From assembly GCF_042665255.1 (NCBI RefSeq), contig NZ_JBHTCD010000063.1: 9,625 nucleotides of DNA. One strand, given 5' to 3'. Both the position numbers and the translations under genes were made by a program. Source of the stretch: Insolitispirillum peregrinum. Its GTDB lineage: Bacteria; Pseudomonadota; Alphaproteobacteria; Rhodospirillales; Rhodospirillaceae. Each line of letters opens with the position of its first letter. Positions within the stretch are counted from its first letter, which is position 1. The notes under the pieces were generated by a model. That model was given only the letters and a program-made list of their open reading frames with translations, was not told where the DNA came from and made no database searches. This document shows positions 6,435 to 9,625 of this stretch, piece after piece.

Positions 6435-7784
6435 ATGAGACTTGATCTGGTCAACAAGTACGATCTGCGCCTGCCGCGCTATACCAGCTATCCGACTGCG
6501 CCGCATTTTTCGGCGGCAGTGGATGGCGGGGTGTACGGCCAGTGGCTGGGCGGGCTGGATACGGCGACTCCGTTGTCCCTGTACGTCCATATCGCCTACT
6601 GCGACGAGATGTGCTGGTTCTGTGGCTGCCATACCAAGATCAGCAAGCGCTACGAGCCGATTGCCGACTATCTGGCGGTGCTGGAAAAGGAAATCGATCT
6701 GGTGGCCTCGCGGCTGCCGGGGCGGATGGGGGCCAAGCACATCCATTTCGGCGGTGGCAGCCCGACCATCCTGTCCGCCGATGATTTCAGCCGCCTGATT
6801 GCCCGCCTGAAGGATCGTTTCGGCGTGCTGGACGGGGCAGAAATCGCCGTCGAGCTGGACCCGCGCACCGCCGACGAAGACTATGTTCGCGCCATGGCCG
6901 CCGCCGGGGTGAACCGCGCCAGCGTCGGGGTGCAGGATTTCAATCCGGTGGTGCAAAAGGCGATCAACCGCATCCAGCCCTATGAACAGGTGGCCGAGGT
7001 GATCGGCTGGCTGCGCACGCACGGGATTTCCGAGGTCAACATGGACCTGATCTATGGCCTGCCGCACCAGACGACCGACAGTGTGCTGGCGACCATTGAC
7101 CAGACGCTGACCCTGTCGCCGCGCCGGATTTCGCTGTTTGGCTATGCTCATGTGCCGTGGATGCGCAAGCACCAGACCCTGATCCCGGAATCGGCGCTGC
7201 CCGGCCCGGAAGAACGCTGGCGGCAGTATGAAGCGGCGCAGGAACGCTTGCAGGCTCATGGCTATGTCTCGGTCGGGCTGGACCACTTTGCCGCCCCCGA
7301 TGACGAACTGGCGCTGGCGCTGGCCGAAAAGCGCATGCACCGCAATTTTCAGGGCTACACCACCGATGATGCACCGGTGCTGATCGGCATGGGGGCCTCG
7401 GGTATTGGCTCGCTGCCGCAGGGCTATGTTGCCAACGAAGGCGAACTGCACGCCTGGAAACGGATGGTCGAAGCCGGTGACCTGCCGACCAAACGCGGCA
7501 TTGCCATTTCGGACGAAGACCGCCTGCGCCGCGAGGTGATCGAGCGCCTGATGTGTGATCTGGAGGTCGATGTGGCGGCCATCGCCCGCCAGCATGGCCG
7601 CAGCGACGACCATTTCGCCGCCGAAGTGGACAGCCTGAGCGATCTGGAAGCCGACGGGGTGGTGGTGCGGGACGGCTTCCGCCTGACCATCACCGACGAT
7701 GGCCGGGCACTGGTTCGTGCTGTTGCTGCCCGCTTTGACCAGTACCTGAAGGTGGGCGAACGCCGCCATTCTCAGGCGGTATGA
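6435..7784 (+). CDS. hemN: Oxygen-independent coproporphyrinogen III oxidase (radical SAM)
   Basis: The 449-residue cytoplasmic enzyme should decarboxylate coproporphyrinogen III to protoporphyrinogen IX without oxygen, using S-adenosylmethionine and a [4Fe-4S] cluster. The cluster motif is C56-x3-C60-x2-C63 followed by G-C65, in YVHIAYCDEMCWFCGC, as in E. coli HemN. The SAM-binding glycine motif GGGSPT is at 106-111, ELDPRT at about 140-145, NMDLIYGLP at about 202-210, and a C-terminal HemN domain (GASGIGSLP onward) completes it. N-terminal YTSYPTAPHF is typical of true HemN rather than HemW. The start at 6435 is chosen because homology begins there; upstream in-frame starts lie inside the repeat. 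The ribosome binding site is weak (AGGG about 11 nt upstream). No FNR box was seen in the spacer. Confidence 0.96.
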   Translation: MRLDLVNKYDLRLPRYTSYPTAPHFSAAVDGGVYGQWLGGLDTATPLSLYVHIAYCDEMCWFCGCHTKISKRYEPIADYLAVLEKEIDLVASRLPGRMGAKHIHFGGGSPTILSADDFSRLIARLKDRFGVLDGAEIAVELDPRTADEDYVRAMAAAGVNRASVGVQDFNPVVQKAINRIQPYEQVAEVIGWLRTHGISEVNMDLIYGLPHQTTDSVLATIDQTLTLSPRRISLFGYAHVPWMRKHQTLIPESALPGPEERWRQYEAAQERLQAHGYVSVGLDHFAAPDDELALALAEKRMHRNFQGYTTDDAPVLIGMGASGIGSLPQGYVANEGELHAWKRMVEAGDLPTKRGIAISDEDRLRREVIERLMCDLEVDVAAIARQHGRSDDHFAAEVDSLSDLEADGVVVRDGFRLTITDDGRALVRAVAARFDQYLKVGERRHSQAV

Positions 7785-7806
7785 GGCCCAGGTCGTGTGC
7801 AGGAAC

Positions 7807-7838
7807 AAAAAAGGCCCCGGATATCCGGGGCCTTTTTT
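7807..7838. terminator. Bidirectional rho-independent terminator (hemN / DsbA-like gene)
   Basis: This is a perfect 32-bp palindrome: six A, a GGCCCCGG / CCGGGGCC stem around ATAT, then six T. It therefore has a GC-rich stem and a T run on both strands. It sits 22 bp after the hemN stop and 10 bp after the end of the convergent DsbA-like gene, and should terminate both. Confidence 0.95.
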
Positions 7839-7848
7839 GTGTCGGTCC

Positions 7849-8472
7849 TCACCGCTCCAGCCGCTCCAGCAAGGTATCAACGTCGATCAGCTTGGGCTGG
7901 CCACGTTCCAGAATGGCGAAGGTGGGAACGCCACGGGCGCGCAGGCTGTCCATCATCGCATCGCCTTCCTCGATGCTGCGCCGGGCCTGTTTCAGCAGGC
8001 CGGGCAGGTCATCACGCAGCAGGTCAACGGCGGCGGCAAAGCCGTGCCCGGCGAGGATCGCTTCGACGGCGGGCAGGGTGGTGTTGGCGCGGCCTGCGAC
8101 ATAGCGGGCCTGTTGCAGGGCGGTCAGGGCCTTCAGCTCGTCGGCGGGGGCGGTCTGGCGGACGGCCAGCAGGGCCAGCACCAGCGGCATGGAGTCAAAC
8201 GGGGTGGTTTCGTCGGCCAGTACGCCGCTCTGATAGGCGTCGCTGAACGGCTGGCCGGTTGCGGCCTGAACGCGCAGGTCGTTCTGCCAGGCAAAGCGCG
8301 CAAAGGCCGGGGTCATCGGGCGCGCGCCCTCGCCACAGAACAGGCCGGTCGGCAGAAAGGAAATCTGCACCACCGGCTGGGCCGCCAGCCGGTGCAGCTT
8401 TGGCAGCGAGCCATAGCACCAGCCGCACAGCGGATCAAACAGGTACAGGACAGTCAGTTTGTCAGAGGTCAT
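7849..8472 (-). CDS. DsbA-family thioredoxin-fold protein (predicted disulfide isomerase/oxidoreductase)
   Basis: The 207-residue protein opens with a beta strand and the redox motif C16-G-W-C19 in FDPLCGWCYG. It has a helical insertion and a cis-proline loop, GVPTF, with P183 near the C-terminus, the standard layout of the DsbA/FrnE-like group (COG3531-like). There is no signal peptide, so it should work in the cytoplasm, probably as a thiol-disulfide exchange or glutathione S-transferase-like enzyme. The substrate is unknown. A third cysteine is C46. The ATG at 8472 overlaps the stop of the upstream LysR gene as ATGA; its own ribosome binding site is poor, which suggests translational coupling. 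The long upstream in-frame extension lies inside the LysR gene and is rejected. Confidence 0.88.
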   Translation of the reverse strand: MTSDKLTVLYLFDPLCGWCYGSLPKLHRLAAQPVVQISFLPTGLFCGEGARPMTPAFARFAWQNDLRVQAATGQPFSDAYQSGVLADETTPFDSMPLVLALLAVRQTAPADELKALTALQQARYVAGRANTTLPAVEAILAGHGFAAAVDLLRDDLPGLLKQARRSIEEGDAMMDSLRARGVPTFAILERGQPKLIDVDTLLERLER

Positions 8473-9398
8473 GGAGATATCCCGGTGGCAGGGTAGGAAA
8501 AGCTGTTTAACGTTTGAAAGTGCGCAATCAGTCGCTCTTTCAGCACGGTAACGCGCCGAGGCTCGGGCGAGCGGGGCGGCGACACCAGATGCAGCGGCAT
8601 GGCAGGCAGCATCCAGTCCGGCAACAGGCTGACCAGACGCCCTGCCTGCAGGTCTTCTGCGACGTCCAGCCATGATTTCAGGGCGATGCCTGCCCCGGCC
8701 AGTGCCCAGCGGCGGGTCTGGGCACCGTCATTGGTGATCAGCGATAACGGAACGCGGACGGCGACGGTGCGGCCATCCTGTTCAAAATACCAGTCATCAA
8801 CCACCACGCCGCCAGCCCGGCGCACGATGCAGCGATGCTCCGCCAGATCCCACGGGGTGCGCGGGGTGCCTGCGGTGACCAGATAGGCGGGCGAGGCCAC
8901 CACCAGCCGCCGCCCCCGCGCCAGATGGCGGACTTTCAGGCGGCTGTCCGGCAAGGCCCCGGAGCGGATGGCGATATCAAATCCCCCACCGACCACATCA
9001 ACCACCGCATCATCCAGATGCAGGTCCAGCACCACGCCGGGAAAGTCGGCCTGAAAGGCTTGCAGGACCGGGGCAATATGGCTGGCCCCGATGTCATAGG
9101 AGGCGGTGATGCGGATCGGCCCGGCCATCTCGTCCTGCTGGCCGCGCACTGCCTTGCCCAGCCCTTCCCACGCGCTGACCAGCCCGTCACTGGCAGCCAG
9201 AAAGCGGCGGCCTTCCTCGGTCAGGCTGAGCGAGCGGGTGGTGCGCAGGAACAGCGGCGCGCCGAGGCTGTCCTCGGCGGCCTTCAGGCGGGCGCTGACC
9301 GAGGCCGGAGACAGCCTCAGCTCGCGTGCCACGTCGGCCATCCGTCCGCGTTCGGCAATCTTGCGGATCAGGCGGATATCGCTGAGGGTCAGGTCCAT
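8469..9398 (-). CDS. LysR-type transcriptional regulator
   Basis: The 309-residue regulator has the usual N-terminal winged helix-turn-helix at about 3-62 (ADVARELRLSPASVSARLKA, then PLFLRTTRSLSLTEEGRRF). A linker helix follows, and a periplasmic-binding-protein-like effector domain at about 92-297. TPWDLAEHRCI in the effector domain is typical of the CrgA-like LysR group. It should bind DNA as a tetramer; the effector is unknown. The start at 9398 places the helix-turn-helix at the usual distance. An in-frame ATG at 9449 would add 17 residues, and neither has a strong ribosome binding site. The last bases overlap the DsbA-like gene by 4 bp, so the two are almost surely one transcript. The usual divergent target gene is not visible within the 227 bp to the right. 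Confidence 0.93.
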   Translation of the reverse strand: MDLTLSDIRLIRKIAERGRMADVARELRLSPASVSARLKAAEDSLGAPLFLRTTRSLSLTEEGRRFLAASDGLVSAWEGLGKAVRGQQDEMAGPIRITASYDIGASHIAPVLQAFQADFPGVVLDLHLDDAVVDVVGGGFDIAIRSGALPDSRLKVRHLARGRRLVVASPAYLVTAGTPRTPWDLAEHRCIVRRAGGVVVDDWYFEQDGRTVAVRVPLSLITNDGAQTRRWALAGAGIALKSWLDVAEDLQAGRLVSLLPDWMLPAMPLHLVSPPRSPEPRRVTVLKERLIAHFQTLNSFSYPATGISP

Positions 9399-9499
9399 TG
9401 TTCGGTTTCGGAAAAGAGTGAATTCAGGAAAGGCGGCATTCTCCACCATCTATGGACAGAGCATGATGGTCGGCAAGGGGAATGCCCCGTAAATCGTGT

Positions 9500-9526
9500 G
9501 GCTCTTCCCGTGTTTCGGGGTGATGG
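9500..9526. repeat. 27-bp repeat, right copy (inverted partner at 98-124)
   Basis: This is the reverse complement of 98-124 with one mismatch. It carries the hairpin CCCG-TGTTT-CGGG. Flanking bases do not match the left copy, so the repeat unit is about 27 bp. It lies about 100 bp upstream of the LysR start codon, in a different setting from the left copy, which follows a stop codon. A dispersed genomic repeat is the simplest explanation. Confidence 0.7.
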
Positions 9527-9572
9527 CTTTGGTGCGTCGAAGGTGCTCCGGTTAGTGTGAATTTTTTGCCTG

Positions 9573-9604
9573 TTCAGCGGGCTGAAATGCTGCTTCGATG
9601 CAGC
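9573..9604. promoter_or_regulatory. Pair of short palindromes upstream of the LysR gene
   Basis: TTCAGC-GG-GCTGAA (9573-9586) is a 6-2-6 inverted repeat of operator-like shape. GCTGC-N6-GCAGC (9589-9604) follows 2 bp later. They could be regulator-binding sites for the LysR gene or for a gene beyond the window. Evidence is symmetry alone. Confidence 0.2.
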
Positions 9605-9625
9605 CCTTGTTCCCGCTTTTGGTCT

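Larger units (their letters stand above)
9399..9625. other. Gene-free region upstream of the LysR gene
   Basis: No supported gene is visible in these 227 bp on either strand. The stretch should contain the LysR promoter and any autoregulatory site. It holds the right copy of the 27-bp repeat (9500-9526), a small hairpin GGGG-AATG-CCCC (9477-9488), an operator-like palindrome TTCAGC-GG-GCTGAA (9573-9586) and a 5-bp stem GCTGC-N6-GCAGC (9589-9604). No clear -35/-10 pair was found. A classical LysR T-N11-A box was not singled out, because it is too degenerate to judge by eye. Confidence 0.5.

Noticed and set aside
6129..7880. Open frame of 583 codons on the minus strand opposite hemN
   Set aside because: It lies antisense to hemN in a GC-rich region where antisense frames stay open by codon bias. 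hemN has all family motifs and this frame has none. It also crosses the repeats and the terminator.
8835..9560. Open frame of 241 codons on the + strand opposite the LysR gene
   Set aside because: It is a shadow of the LysR coding region. The LysR helix-turn-helix and effector domain are clear on the other strand.

Overview
The window reads as ordinary chromosomal DNA of a GC-rich alphaproteobacterium, most likely in or near the Rhodospirillales. This rests on the codon use, the style of the chemoreceptor (no C-terminal CheR/CheB tether), and intergenic palindromes of the GCGAAAA...TTTTCGC type that I recall as widespread in alphaproteobacterial genomes. No similarity search was possible, so the lineage is an inference. 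I see no phage, transposase, CRISPR or toxin-antitoxin signature, and no clear novel multi-gene system.

Layout, left to right. The last 29 codons of an unidentified + strand gene run to 90. Next come a short repeat (98-124), a terminator hairpin for the leftward katA (152-171) and a palindromic intergenic element (181-288). katA, a clade 3-like haem catalase, occupies 312-1769 on the minus strand. An AT-richer, gene-free stretch of about 640 bp separates it from a divergently transcribed methyl-accepting chemotaxis protein (2413-4515, +). A perfect 16-bp-stem hairpin (4533-4574) closes the chemoreceptor gene against a convergent minus-strand pair: hyi (hydroxypyruvate isomerase family, 5196-5978) and a translationally coupled small exported protein of unknown function (4588-5196).

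The 456 bp between hyi and the divergent hemN (6435-7784, +; oxygen-independent coproporphyrinogen III oxidase) hold three copies of one 45-bp palindrome. Two are direct repeats abutting the hyi ribosome binding site, and one is inverted and abuts hemN. Between them is a run of five hairpins of unknown meaning. hemN ends at a perfect bidirectional terminator (7807-7838). It faces a minus-strand two-gene unit in which a LysR-type regulator (8469-9398) overlaps a cytoplasmic DsbA-family thioredoxin-fold protein (7849-8472) by ATGA. The last 227 bp are gene-free and contain an inverted, 26/27-matching copy of the repeat near the left end.

Functionally the genes are a mix: peroxide detoxification, chemotaxis, C3 sugar-acid isomerisation, anaerobic haem synthesis, and a regulator with a thiol-redox protein. 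The most interesting material lies between the genes: a repeat family with a compensatory base change in its stem, the hairpin-rich hyi/hemN spacer, and the 27-bp repeat at both ends of the window. The two overlapping gene pairs, each with one partner of unknown role, are the other points worth a second look.
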